From Spirochaetales bacterium (GTDB lineage Bacteria > Spirochaetota > Spirochaetia > SZUA-6 > DRHE01), in NCBI GenBank assembly GCA_030615505.1, contig JAUWZD010000040.1:1-38161 (forward strand): 38,161 nt of DNA, given 5' to 3'. Below the pieces are notes generated by a model that saw nothing but the letters and a program-made list of their open reading frames with translations, was not told where the DNA came from and made no database searches. Shown piece after piece: positions 1 to 8,346 of the stretch. The position numbers were made by a program, and so were the translations under genes. How positions within the stretch are numbered: position 1 is the first letter of the stretch; each line of letters starts with the position of its first letter.

Positions 1-1
1 T

Positions 2-196
2 CTGCGTTCATGGATCCATAAGACCATGAGAGAGAAAAATCTGAGCAAAAGGTACACAATTGAAGAGGTGATGTATGAGATAAAGAAGCTGAAGATCGTT
101 GAACTTGCAAATAAGAAAAAAGTCCTCACAGAATCTTCCAAGACTCAAAAGGAGCTGTTCAAGAAAATCGTCAACGAGATCCCCAAGCTACAGTAG
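2..196 (+). pseudogene. C-terminal end of an IS1634/IS4-type transposase (cut by window edge)
   Basis: The reading frame is open from the window edge to a TAG at 194-196 and gives about 64 residues. It contains LSKRYTIEEVMYEIKKLKIV followed by a T-E-S-S-K-T-Q-K-E segment. This resembles the conserved tail of IS1634-like DDE transposases, where a short helical segment and a T-x-x-S-K-x-Q-R/K-E motif end the protein. Only the tail is visible, so it could be the end of an intact element lying to the left or a fragment. The family assignment rests on remembered motif similarity and is moderate. Confidence 0.5.
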
Positions 197-285
197 AAAA
201 CCTAGCTGTAAAATGGCGGGATTTTAGGATACTATGCATCATAAAAATAGCCTGGTTACCGCTCTCATCAACCAAAAAGGAGCTT

Positions 286-834
286 ATGGCAAGGATATTG
301 TTAGTACAAAAGGAAAATACCATTCTTAAACGTTCTTTAGAAGTGAATAGAAAGAGGCCCAGATTCATCTTAAGGGATAGACTGTTTTATTCGATTCTTA
401 ACAGAATAGCAGATAAAGCGAGATATCATTTTACCCTGGTAAAACTCAGAAACAGTGCTGAAATGGATCAGGAGGTTTATCAAAGGGTACTGGACTTTTG
501 CTCAGAAAACGAAGAAAAGGAAGGGAAGACCCGAAACGCCTAATGAAATAAAGCAGTTGGTATTGAAGATGAAGAATGAGAATATCTGTTGGGGGAATAA
601 GCATGGTTTATCGGCTCTGTAAGAAGGGAAGCTTTTGATTGGTTTATTCTGTTTAATGAAGCACAGATTAGAAATATCCTTGCTGAATATATCGGGTATC
701 ATAACGAGAAGCGACTACATCAGGGAATTGCTGAAGAATTGACAGGTGGATACACCCCACAAAAAAAGGGAAGAGTAATCGGCTATCCAGTACTGTCTGG
801 GCTGCACCACCATTATGAAAGGCTTTCCGCTTAA
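286..834 (+). pseudogene. IS481-like (rve integrase core) transposase with internal deletion, copy 1
   Basis: The first part (286-543, 85 codons) matches the N-terminal region of integrase-core transposases, with ENTILKRSLEVNRKRPRF and RDRLFYSILNRI. Near 515-590 another frame continues with a GRPETPNEIKQLVLKMKNEN segment ending WGNK. The frame then jumps near 600 directly to the C-terminal part, which runs to TAA at 832-834 and contains VRREAFDWFILFNEAQIRN, YHNEKRLHQGI and PVLSGLHHHYERLSA. The catalytic core between these parts is missing, so the gene is dead. The C-terminal part and its downstream tail are repeated at about 7268-7721. Confidence 0.75.
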
Positions 835-1063
835 GCTCTCCTTATTCAATCCTCCCTTATTTTTTCATTTCAATAGCCAAACCGAGCCATATTCTTTCGC
901 TGCCGTGATAGCCTAATTATTTCTTTTAATTTATGGGATTACCCGGATATGCCAGAGATAGTAGTCTGAAGCCTCTATTTCTCTGAGGTTCACACTTTAT
1001 ATCTTATCATAAACAGTCAAGATTTAGGACAATTCCATTGGCGGACGTAATTTTTCACCCACA
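835..1063 (+). mobile_element. 3' non-coding tail and right end of the IS481-like element, copy 1
   Basis: This stretch follows the transposase stop and aligns loosely with 7504-7721 behind the second copy. Shared landmarks are TTATTTCTCTG (about 976-990 and 7648-7660) and the end ttcacccaca (1054-1063 and 7712-7721). Read outward, the end is TGTGGGTGAA, which fits the TGT start common in IS3/IS481-type termini. The element end coincides with the point where the DUF3795 reading frame on the minus strand stops matching its family. Confidence 0.5.
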
Positions 1064-1213
1064 CGCGCTCTCGACGGTAATATTGGGCGCATTGTACTCT
1101 TCGCGCCACTGCACGGCCACCCGCTCCAACGCAGCATGGTCATCCGCCTGAGAGGCGATGTAGGCTGGGCAATCGGTGCATACCAATCCACAGTAAGCAA
1201 TGATCTTGCCCAT
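1055..1213 (-). pseudogene. DUF3795 family protein, truncated by IS insertion
   Basis: A 52-codon minus-strand reading frame begins MGKIIAYCGLVCTDCPAY and includes QWREEYNAPNITVES. This is the characteristic start of DUF3795 proteins, small cysteine-rich proteins of unknown function, probably metal binding; Cys8, Cys12 and Cys15 are visible. An excellent ribosome binding site (AGGAGG, seven bases before the ATG) supports the start. The family normally continues past 100 residues with further cysteines. Here the frame enters the IS end at about 1063 and stops at TGA 1055-1057, inside the IS terminus. It is too short for the usual gene-length cutoff. Confidence 0.65.
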
Positions 1214-1404
1214 CAGATATCCTCCTATTGATCAGATTTCACCTTCCTAAAGATAAGATTGATTTACTATTCTGTCAAAGTTCACTCCAGATATTAAAGA
1301 GCAAGAACCGGGAACAAGAGCCCGCGGCCGATTCAGAACTTCGGTTCAATCGGTGGGAACTGAAGTTTCACAGACGTGATTTTGAGATTTAGGATTAACT
1401 GGAA

Positions 1405-1433
1405 TTGACCAGAAACTTCACCTACATTACAAT
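1405..1433 (+). promoter_or_regulatory. Sigma-70-type promoter for the 1521-4463 gene pair
   Basis: TTGACC at 1405-1410 and TACAAT at 1428-1433 are separated by exactly 17 bases, giving a transcript start near 1440 and a leader of about 80 bases before the ATG at 1521. The 307-base gap 1214-1520 otherwise shows no gene. Confidence 0.55.
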
Positions 1434-1520
1434 AGTACTTAAAGGATCAAGAGGACATAAAATCGAAAAAAACACGTCATTTGCGATTTGACCTAAAGGC
1501 AGTGTCCGGAGAAACAAGTC

Positions 1521-2456
1521 ATGAAGACAGGGAGATGTTCCTGGGTCATTCTTCTTCTCATCCTCCTCTCGGCAACCCATCTGGCTGCTGAAAACGCCAA
1601 CGCGTCTCTCACAATTGTCGTATCCAATTTCGATTTCGGCAGTTTGACGGAAGAGGATATGATCGAGTACGTGGACTATCTAGCCTTCCAGATTGAAAAA
1701 ACCGTGAATGCTGAGTCAACTTACTCTGATCTAGATGTAGAGGTGGTGAGGGAATCTGCGAAGTTCAAGGTTCGCGCCAGGGAAAGAACAGATAGGCCTT
1801 CATACGAATATATGATCGACGGTGTTTTAAAACGTTCGGAACACGGATACGCTGTAGTGATCCGTGTAACTGAGGCTGTGTCGGATCCCCGAAAAGAAAC
1901 TTTCGAATATGAATATAGAAGTGAAAAGGAGTTGTATTCCGGTTGTACTGAGATAGCGATAGAGGTAGCTGACTGGATTTTTGGAATTCAAGAGAACAAA
2001 GTTCAAGATAACAAAGACTATTCACGTGATTCATACGTTGCCGTCGGCATAAAAACTGAGCTTGGGTGGATTTCGGCTACCTCGACAACGGCAAAAGGTG
2101 GGTGTTTGACTCTTCTCCTTACAACGATGGTGTTTACTCCATGGTTCCTTCCAGGTATTGGTGTAGACTTTCTTTGGTCAAAGAATATAACGGAGAACAC
2201 AGCAAGCTATCTGATTGGTCTCGAGCTGAATGTCAGCATTTTGTTAGTTTCCGCTGGTTTGAGTATCGTTTGGGAAAGTACGCCGGACGAGCAAATACCG
2301 TACCTGGGCTTTAGGTTACGCTTATTGGATATACCGCCTTTTTTGATATTAGGCTTTGATTTCTTGCCTTTAACAGTTCGCTGGAACCTGAAGACCGGGA
2401 AACCCATATATACCCTCGGTATTATCTCCCTTACTCTTGGAGTAAGCAATATATAG
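1521..2456 (+). CDS. Exported or membrane protein of unknown function with FlgO/CsgG-like N-terminal region
   Basis: The 311-residue protein starts with a clear Sec signal peptide (MKTGRCSWVILLLILLSATHLAA). Residues about 30-155 look like the alpha/beta region of FlgO/CsgG/LpoB-type proteins: VVSNFDFGSLTEEDM opens it, VDYLAFQIEKTV forms a helix, YEYMIDGVLKRSEHGY resembles the usual 'yiitG-v' strand, and alternating strands follow. The last 120 residues are hydrophobic and strand-rich and could sit in the outer membrane. I do not recognise a named family. It is followed after 9 bases by the vWA/CsgG-like lipoprotein, so the two are probably co-transcribed from the promoter at 1405-1433 and may form one envelope assembly. 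An ATG with GGAGA 10 bases upstream supports the start. Confidence 0.6.
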   Translation: MKTGRCSWVILLLILLSATHLAAENANASLTIVVSNFDFGSLTEEDMIEYVDYLAFQIEKTVNAESTYSDLDVEVVRESAKFKVRARERTDRPSYEYMIDGVLKRSEHGYAVVIRVTEAVSDPRKETFEYEYRSEKELYSGCTEIAIEVADWIFGIQENKVQDNKDYSRDSYVAVGIKTELGWISATSTTAKGGCLTLLLTTMVFTPWFLPGIGVDFLWSKNITENTASYLIGLELNVSILLVSAGLSIVWESTPDEQIPYLGFRLRLLDIPPFLILGFDFLPLTVRWNLKTGKPIYTLGIISLTLGVSNI

Positions 2457-2465
2457 GAGGATATC

Positions 2466-4463
2466 ATGAAAAAAATGCTGAGTGTTTTCTTGCCGTTTTT
2501 TCTGGTTTTTCCCGTGCTAGTGTGGTGCGCGGGAGAAAAAGAAGCGGCTGCGTCAGCCACACGGGGAAAGTATCTGGCAGGGCAAGGTATTATCATACCA
2601 CCGCACGAAGTCCATGTTGATTCCTACATAGCCCATATCGACTACAAGTATCCTGAACCGGATGAGGCCCTTGGAATCACACTCTACTCGGGGCATTACC
2701 AGATATCGACCGCGGGACAGGAAGAGGTAATCCAAATTGGAATCCAGGGGAAAAAGCTGGGATTCGAAAATCTTCCGCCTCTAAATCTTGCCTTCGTAAT
2801 CGACAAGAGCGGGTCCATGAGTGCCGCCGACAAGATGGGCTGGGTCAAGGACGCCTTCGACATTTTCATCGAACGTGTGCGGGATATCGACTTCGTTTCC
2901 CTGGTGGTTTTCGACAGCAACGCGAAAGTGGTCTTCCCGTCGACACAGATAAAAACCCGGGATCGGCGGCTTTCATTCAAACGAGCGGTCGAATCCATCC
3001 AGCCGGGTGGCGGGACGAATCTGGTCGCAGGCCTGGAGCTCGGGTACCAGCAGGTCCTCGCCAATTACCGGAGGGAATATACAAATCGAGTGCTATTTCT
3101 CACCGACGGGGTAGGCGAGTCGAAAGGCATCCTCGATATGGCGGAAACCTATAAAGAGATGGACATCAATGTTTCCACGATAGGTGTAGGGACGGATTTT
3201 GATCTGGAGTTAATGGTTGAGCTTTCGAAACGGGGAGGCGGCAGCTCAAGATTCATTTCCGATCGAGAGGAGATGGAGGAGACCTTCGGCAGCGAGCTCG
3301 ATCGTATGGTGGTCCCGGTGGCCCGGAATCTGGAGATGTCGTTGGAGTTTCTCCAGCCGGTGGATATACTGGAGACCTGGGGATACAAGAACCGGATTGC
3401 CGGTAACAAGATTCACTATGCCCAGGATACACTTCACCACAGTGACTACGAGACGATTCTGGCCCACCTGCGTGTTTCGCCCCAAGCCGCAGCCGGCACG
3501 AAAGATCTGGCTCGCTTAACGATAGACTATGAAGATCTGGACGGAAATAAGCATCGTTTTGGACCTCATGTATTGACCGTCGAGTTTGTAGACATGGAAC
3601 AGCCGGTGGCGGGATTCTCAAGTGGAATGGTTCTTCAGTCGGGCACCATGATGCGTTTTGCCCAGAGCCTGATAACCATCGGTGAGCTGTACTATTCCTG
3701 CAAGGAGGAGATTGAACAGATCAATCGGAAGCGGGATGAGCTGTGGAAGGAAAGTGGAAGTGATGTCTCCTATGACGATCTGACGAGCCTGGAAATTCGA
3801 AGGCTCGAGGAGTCGGTGGCCTCCAAGATGCAGCGGGCGCTGGATATAACTGTTGAAATGAAGAAGGAAGTAACAAATACAAGGTTGAGACTCGATAATG
3901 AGGGCTTTGACGATGAGATCGAGATTTTATCGAGATATATCGATATTCTGGGTCAGGAGCTACAGTGGGAGCAGCCCAGGGTGGCAAGCTTGAAAAGTGA
4001 TATAGAGATCACGCCCACGGTCCGGCAGCGTTCGGTGCAGGATCATCTGTCTAATCTGTTCAGGGAGATGACCATCGATCTGAAACTCAAGGAGAAGGGT
4101 GTCGTTGCCATATCGGGATTTACCACAAAGACCGACCGGTCTTCGGCGTTGATCGATCTTCTGAACGAGATGGCTGTAGTGGAGATCGGCAGGATCGACA
4201 CGCTGACACTGGTTGAACGGGACAAGCTGGACTCCCTTCTTGCCGAGCAGGAACTTGCCCTTTCCGATCTGATGGACACCGAACAGGCGATCGAGGTCGG
4301 TAAGTTTCTGGCGGCGAACTATATCGTAACCGGTTCCGTCATCGAGATGGCGGCAACGGTGGTTATATTCGGGCGCGTTATAAATGTCGAGACAGGAGAG
4401 GTGGAGTCTGTCGCCCAGGTGATATTGCTCAAAGACAGGGACGTGAATAAATTACTGATGTAA
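2466..4463 (+). CDS. Lipoprotein with vWA domain and C-terminal CsgG/FlgO-like domain
   Basis: A 665-residue protein with a lipobox-like signal (FPVLVWC, Cys21), so probably lipid-anchored. A von Willebrand factor A domain spans about 105-290 with an intact metal site: D113-K-S-G-S-M-S, T184 in GGGTNLVAG and D214 in FLTDG. A middle region (about 290-520) is beta-rich and then helical. Residues about 535-660 resemble CsgG/FlgO/TolB-like envelope proteins: GVVAISGFTTK, LTLVERDKLDSLLAEQEL, AANYIVTGSVIEM, and VINVETGEVESVAQV at the end. A strong ribosome binding site (AGGAGG) precedes the ATG. The vWA domain suggests metal-dependent protein binding at the envelope. Partner and role are unknown; it probably works with the upstream exported protein. 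Confidence 0.75.
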   Translation: MKKMLSVFLPFFLVFPVLVWCAGEKEAAASATRGKYLAGQGIIIPPHEVHVDSYIAHIDYKYPEPDEALGITLYSGHYQISTAGQEEVIQIGIQGKKLGFENLPPLNLAFVIDKSGSMSAADKMGWVKDAFDIFIERVRDIDFVSLVVFDSNAKVVFPSTQIKTRDRRLSFKRAVESIQPGGGTNLVAGLELGYQQVLANYRREYTNRVLFLTDGVGESKGILDMAETYKEMDINVSTIGVGTDFDLELMVELSKRGGGSSRFISDREEMEETFGSELDRMVVPVARNLEMSLEFLQPVDILETWGYKNRIAGNKIHYAQDTLHHSDYETILAHLRVSPQAAAGTKDLARLTIDYEDLDGNKHRFGPHVLTVEFVDMEQPVAGFSSGMVLQSGTMMRFAQSLITIGELYYSCKEEIEQINRKRDELWKESGSDVSYDDLTSLEIRRLEESVASKMQRALDITVEMKKEVTNTRLRLDNEGFDDEIEILSRYIDILGQELQWEQPRVASLKSDIEITPTVRQRSVQDHLSNLFREMTIDLKLKEKGVVAISGFTTKTDRSSALIDLLNEMAVVEIGRIDTLTLVERDKLDSLLAEQELALSDLMDTEQAIEVGKFLAANYIVTGSVIEMAATVVIFGRVINVETGEVESVAQVILLKDRDVNKLLM

Positions 4464-4834
4464 ACCGGCGAAGTCATACTAGACGAAACCGGGACGCTTT
4501 CAGGTCATTCGATTGATAGGAATTTTTTATAATCCGACCTGATGCAAATAATCAAGAATTAAGCACGGAATTGAGAGATGATAACCGAAAGTGTCCTTTC
4601 GGCAAGCGCGTGTGGGGTCGGGTAAGCGAGGGGCGTTGCCGCCCCACAGGACTGTCACCAGTCCACACGCTCCCCTAAGAACCGGCCATGTAAGTTTCCT
4701 ATGGAAACAACAGACGGTTGGATTTTGTCCAGGAGTGGTGAATCTGGCCCGTGGAAATGGTGTGATTCGGTAGCTTTGTGACTTGAGGAGTCTTTAAGAA
4801 AGCGGGAAAAGGCGCGCCACCGGAAGTCAATTGC
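4464..4834. other. 371-base gene-free stretch, highly structured, probable group II intron relic on the minus strand
   Basis: No credible protein is encoded here. The core 4585-4708 packs several perfect stems: ccgaaag/ctttcgg (4585-4602, 4-base loop); gcgtgtgg/ccacacgc (4608-4615 with 4663-4670) enclosing ggggcg/cgcccc (4630-4645) and gact/agtc (about 4651-4664); and gtttcc/ggaaac (4694-4708, 3-base loop). Read on the minus strand, the order is an AACCG...CGGTTCTTAGGGGAG block, a GC-rich hairpin and then TTACCCGAC. This is the order of domain V, domain VI and the 3' terminus of bacterial group II introns. The domain V bases are degenerate and no reverse transcriptase is present, so it would be a dead 3' fragment ending near 4617. 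Confidence 0.35.
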
Positions 4835-5936
4835 CTATGAGGCCTTCTTACCCATCAAAGGTGTGAGGGATTCGGGAAACGTTGGGGCACTGACTATCCT
4901 CTTCAGTTTGGCAGAAACCGGGCAATCGTTCCCGTTTGATTTCTTCATTTCCTGGCGTACGATCTCTGCATCGACGTCGGAAAACCGCTGGGCAAGATCC
5001 CTCTTACCACTGAGAAGAATATCCATAAAATCCTTGTTTCTTAGATTCATGACCAAAGGGGTGTCCTTGAGCATTGATTTCAGTGCTCTCTCCATAGCTT
5101 GAAAACCATTCTTCTTGCGATAGGTTCGCATAAGGGTTCTGAAGAACTTCTCCAGTATGTTGTTGGTCCGCTGAGGTTGAATGATGATTTTTCCCGCCTT
5201 TGTTTCTACGACAATGGGATCACAGAAAAGCATATCCCAGTACTTGTTGATTTGGCCGATCATCTTTTGATATGCTTTGTCTTTCATAAAGTTTTTATCC
5301 CTGGATAGCCGGCGTCTAAACTTTGTGACCTCTTTTTCGATCGTCTTCATGTTGCACAGTTCCCCGTCATCATTCAAACCGCGCTTGTTCTCCGGAATCT
5401 GGAAGGGTTATTCGCATGGCGGACCTGAGACGAATGAAAATATCCACCTTCTCTTGCATCTTGTCCGAAGCTCTCTTAAGCACTGAATCCCTGATAACAG
5501 GCTGAAGATCACGGCGAATTGTACTGTAGAGTTTTTTCTCTTTGGCAGTCTTGAACAAGCCGGATTGTGAGAACTGACCCAATAGAGTGTAGGCAGTCAC
5601 CAGTCTTTGGTAGAAAATCATATAGGGCTGATCGAAAGGGAACCCGCGTCCTTGTCCCTGGTTCTTACCTTCCAGCGCCCACGCCATCAGTGTGTGGATT
5701 ACCATTTGCGGCAAACCTTCTGTGTCGCAGGCTGTCGTAACGTCTTCAGTCTCGATGAGACTAAGAAATGTTTCCACGAGCTGTGGCGGCTCGGCAGCGA
5801 TACTGCTGTTCAAAGTACGGACTCTCTTTCTCAAGGTACCCTGAATGCCATGGTTTTTCAGTCTTTTCCTGATGGTGTCATTTTCTTCCCCGAAAAGCTC
5901 CTTGCCTGCACTCTTGAGGTTATGTTGAGTAATTAG
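4835..5936 (-). pseudogene. Frameshifted, N-terminally truncated transposase-like gene
   Basis: Two overlapping minus-strand frames join near 5370-5385. The upstream part runs from an open position at 5936 to 5370 (about 190 codons, no convincing start). The downstream part (5377-4835, 180 residues) contains QPQRTNNILEKFFRTLMRTY, then RKKNG, DTPLVMNLRNKDFMDILLSG and DAEIVRQEMKK. The T-N-N-x-L-E-x-F-F-R-x-L-x-R-x-x-R-K-x-x-G pattern is typical of the end of DDE transposases. A single frameshift between the two parts, and the lack of the N-terminal half with its catalytic aspartates, mark it as a relic. The exact IS family is not clear to me. Confidence 0.5.
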
Positions 5937-6001
5937 TTATGTGTAGTAAAATGAATAAATCTTTATGTCAATAGAAATTATATTTTGAATACTACACATA
6001 A
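5937..6001 (-). promoter_or_regulatory. 12-bp perfect inverted repeat around an AT-rich core, operator-like
   Basis: TTATGTGTAGTA (5937-5948) is repeated in inverse as TACTACACATAA (5990-6001), with 41 bases between. On the minus strand a TTGACA lies at 5971-5966 inside the repeat, and 17 bases later comes TACTAC within the distal arm (5948-5943), a weak -10. The outer ten bases (GTATTATGTG on the minus strand, 6004-5995) also occur at the toxin-antitoxin operator at 37575-37584. It may be a stranded operator-promoter or an IS terminal repeat. Confidence 0.35.
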
Positions 6002-6003
6002 TA

Positions 6004-6246
6004 CTAAAGGCTTTCCAACCAAGAAAGAAGCGGCTCGTCTTTGATTATGATATGATCATTTGAGCCAGAAATAGCAGGCATGCTATCAAGAGCGCGTTGC
6101 TTCATTTCAAGATCTATTTCCGCATATCTGTTTGTGGTAGCCACATCTGAATGACCAAGCCAGCAGCGAATTGTATTGATATCATTTCCTGATTGCAAAA
6201 GGTGCATTGCGTTCGAATGTCGAATATGTAGAGCTCTACATATTCG
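6004..6246 (-). pseudogene. C-terminal stub of a tyrosine recombinase/integrase
   Basis: The open frame contains [17 protein letters not shown], with the catalytic H-x-x-R region (HIRH), then [19 protein letters not shown]. That block carries the conserved LGH and the nucleophilic tyrosine in NRYAEID. The N-terminal part and the first catalytic arginine are absent. The fragment ends upstream at a stop overlapping the molybdopterin oxidoreductase fragment, so it was joined by rearrangement or deletion. A phage- or transposon-type recombinase is likely; its partners are gone. Confidence 0.7.
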
Positions 6247-7120
6247 TCATATTCGGGGAACCCATCTCCCTGCTAAATGGAGACTCATCATCTGTAAGCA
6301 TGTTCGTGTTGGACTGCTGCCACCTTTTAAGCCCCTTCTTCTCCGGGAACCACCATGCGTAATCGACCTGTACCACACGTTTATCCAGAGCATTGCTCAA
6401 TTCGGCCCTCTGTTCAATCCTGCCCCGTTTTGTGGCTATATAAACCATATCTCCCTCCTGAATACCTAAATTTGCCGCTGTCTCAGGGTGTATCCTAATT
6501 ACAGGTTCAGGACGGATGTTCCTGAGTGTTTTGATCTGACGTCCTCCTGAGTGCCTGTAAACATCTGCCTTTTTGGAGGTCATAATAAGAGGATATTCCT
6601 TCTAGAGCTCCGGATCGCTGTACATAGTCTCTGGAAGTTTTTTAAATACAGGTAAGGGATCGAAACTCCAATCAGCAAGCATTTTAGAATAAAGCTCAAC
6701 CTTTTTAGATTCCGTATCAAACCCTCCCCGGACATAATGCCTGTATATCCTGCTACCAACCAGGTACCCTATCTTTCTGAACTCCTCAAAAGTAATACCT
6801 GCAGGCTCTAGAATCCTGTCCAGCAACCTTTCCATATCATCAAAGGCATACTCCGGATAACCCAGCTTTTTTATAAGTTCATTAAGTATCTGCCCATCTG
6901 ACCAGCATTCTCCCACCTGAGCCACTTTCTGCTGGACAGAGGCTATGGGGTAATGCCAGGGTTGTTCTACACTATCATACTCTAAGTATGTGGCTACAGG
7001 AAGAACAACATCTACAATTTCTGCAGTAGGGGTCAAAAACTGGTCGACTACTGCTAGACCCGTCAAATTGTCCGGTATGCTGTTACCACCAACCCGACAA
7101 GACAGTTTGTAAGGCAGCAA
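6236..7120 (-). pseudogene. C-terminal part of a molybdopterin oxidoreductase, with internal amber codon
   Basis: Residues match the C-terminal third of DMSO-reductase-family molybdopterin enzymes: VVDQFLTPTAEIVDVVLPVA followed by TYLEYDSVEQ, then the dinucleotide-binding domain with IHPETAANLGIQEGDMVYI and the end VVQVDYAWWFPEKKG. A TAG at 6604-6602 interrupts an otherwise continuous frame (DPEL-stop-KEYPLIMTSKK), at a point where the family reads straight through. The N-terminal two thirds (Fe-S and cofactor domains) are missing beyond about 7100, and the last residues are lost at the junction with the recombinase stub. It is a non-functional remnant, and its subfamily cannot be fixed from this part. 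Confidence 0.8.
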
Positions 7121-7129
7121 TTAATAGAG

Positions 7130-7721
7130 TTTATATGGAACTTTGAGGGCAAACGATCTATTTGGTGCATGACGGCTCTGGTGAGTTCCGTTATCTCAAT
7201 TATGATGATTTCGGTATAGAGGGGATTAAAATATCAGCGAATGTTCCCAACATGAATGCATTCTTAAGCATGGTTTATCGGTTCTGCAAGAAGGGAAGCT
7301 TTTGATTGGTTTATTCTCTTTAATGAAACTTAAGAATCAGGAATATCCTGGCCGGATATATCGCGTATCATAACGAGAAGCGACCACATCAGGGAATTGC
7401 TGAAGAATAGACAGGTGGATACACCCCGCAAAAACAAGGAAGAGTAATCGTCTATCCAGTACTGTCTGGGCTGCACCACCATTACGAAAGACTTTCAGCT
7501 TAAGTTTTTTATTCGATAGAGATCCTTCATATTTTCTTCTGCGCAGCTTAGGAGAACTATCTTCGCTTAATGCTTTGATTGTTTACGAATCTTAAAATAT
7601 CCAAATTTGCCGGAGAATAATAGCCCAAAACCCTTATTTCTCTGGGGTAATAATCCATATCTGGTTAGAAATATCTAAAAGTTAAAGCGATTCTACTGCC
7701 GGATGGAATAATTCACCCACA
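7130..7721 (+). mobile_element. Decayed IS481-like element, copy 2 (core and C-terminal part plus right end)
   Basis: One frame across 7150-7260 gives IYLVHDGSGEFRYLNYDDFG followed by IEGIKISANVPNMNAF, the rve core around a catalytic aspartate. After a frame change the C-terminal part follows to TAA 7501-7503, ending PVLSGLHHHYERLSA. An in-frame TAG (about 7408-7410) interrupts it. From 7268 on it closely matches 604-834, and the tail reaches the shared end ttcacccaca (7712-7721). The copies are diverged but plainly homologous, so both are old relics. Together they cover most of the original transposase: copy 1 keeps the N-terminus, copy 2 the core. Confidence 0.75.
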
Positions 7722-7739
7722 CGAGGTCTACTAGTTTAT

Positions 7740-8246
7740 TTAAACTTCTTCTCTATACACCCCCACAATTTCACCAAAATAAACGGTGTGCAGATCACCT
7801 TCGGGATAATATTCTTTTACTATATCTATATCTAAAGCGGTATTGATCACATTATTCTTATGAATTATTTTGCATTCGTAATGGATGGAACATTCCTTTA
7901 TATAAGGAACCGAGATCATCTTTCCTTTTTCAAGGGTGAAGTTACATTTTTCTACCTTGTCAATATCCCGGCCTGATCTTGTCCCGCAGAGGGTAACTTC
8001 CTTTTTTAAGCTCTCAGCAGGAACATTTACGGAGAATTGAGGGAAATTCTCTATTAACCCGAAAGAATAACGGGATGGACGAACTAAAACGATGAAAACT
8101 GGTTTCCCCCAAATAATACCAATTGTTCCCCAGCCAATGGCCATGGGATTCCCTTGTTCTCCAACCACCAATAAACATCCATTTTTGCCGAATTGTTCCA
8201 TGGTTTCGGAAAAGGCATCAAAAACACCAATTTTCTTTCTCATCAT
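7740..8246 (-). CDS. Flavin reductase-like / flavoredoxin domain protein
   Basis: A 169-residue protein of the flavin reductase-like, FMN-binding split-barrel family: CLLVVGEQGNPMAIGWGTIG, GKPVFIVLVRPSRYSFGLIE, FSVNVPA and a TLCGTRSGRDIDKV segment. Such proteins bind FMN and act as flavoredoxins or NAD(P)H:flavin oxidoreductases; the physiological partner here is unknown. The frame can be extended to 8381, but that would overlap the divergent gene at 8347 and add 45 residues without family similarity. The ATG at 8246 has AAGGA at a good distance and gives the usual family length. It is transcribed divergently from the signalling gene. Confidence 0.8.
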   Translation of the reverse strand: MMRKKIGVFDAFSETMEQFGKNGCLLVVGEQGNPMAIGWGTIGIIWGKPVFIVLVRPSRYSFGLIENFPQFSVNVPAESLKKEVTLCGTRSGRDIDKVEKCNFTLEKGKMISVPYIKECSIHYECKIIHKNNVINTALDIDIVKEYYPEGDLHTVYFGEIVGVYREEV

Positions 8247-8346
8247 TAAGTCCTTATACTGCCATGAAGATATAGCATACTCAACCAAATACTCTCTTCT
8301 GTCAACTGTGACAGATAGGCTGAAATAGGATACAATTGATTCTACT

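Noticed and set aside
2207-2596. 129-codon minus-strand frame opposite the two envelope genes
   Set aside because: It is a shadow of the real plus-strand genes, with no ribosome binding site or domain.
4591-4773. 60-codon plus-strand frame between the vWA gene and the transposase
   Set aside because: It lies over a set of perfect stem-loops, has no ribosome binding site and resembles no protein.
6602-6604. Selenocysteine or pyrrolysine readthrough in the molybdopterin gene
   Set aside because: The codon is TAG rather than TGA, the position is not catalytic, and the gene is truncated at both ends, so decay explains it.
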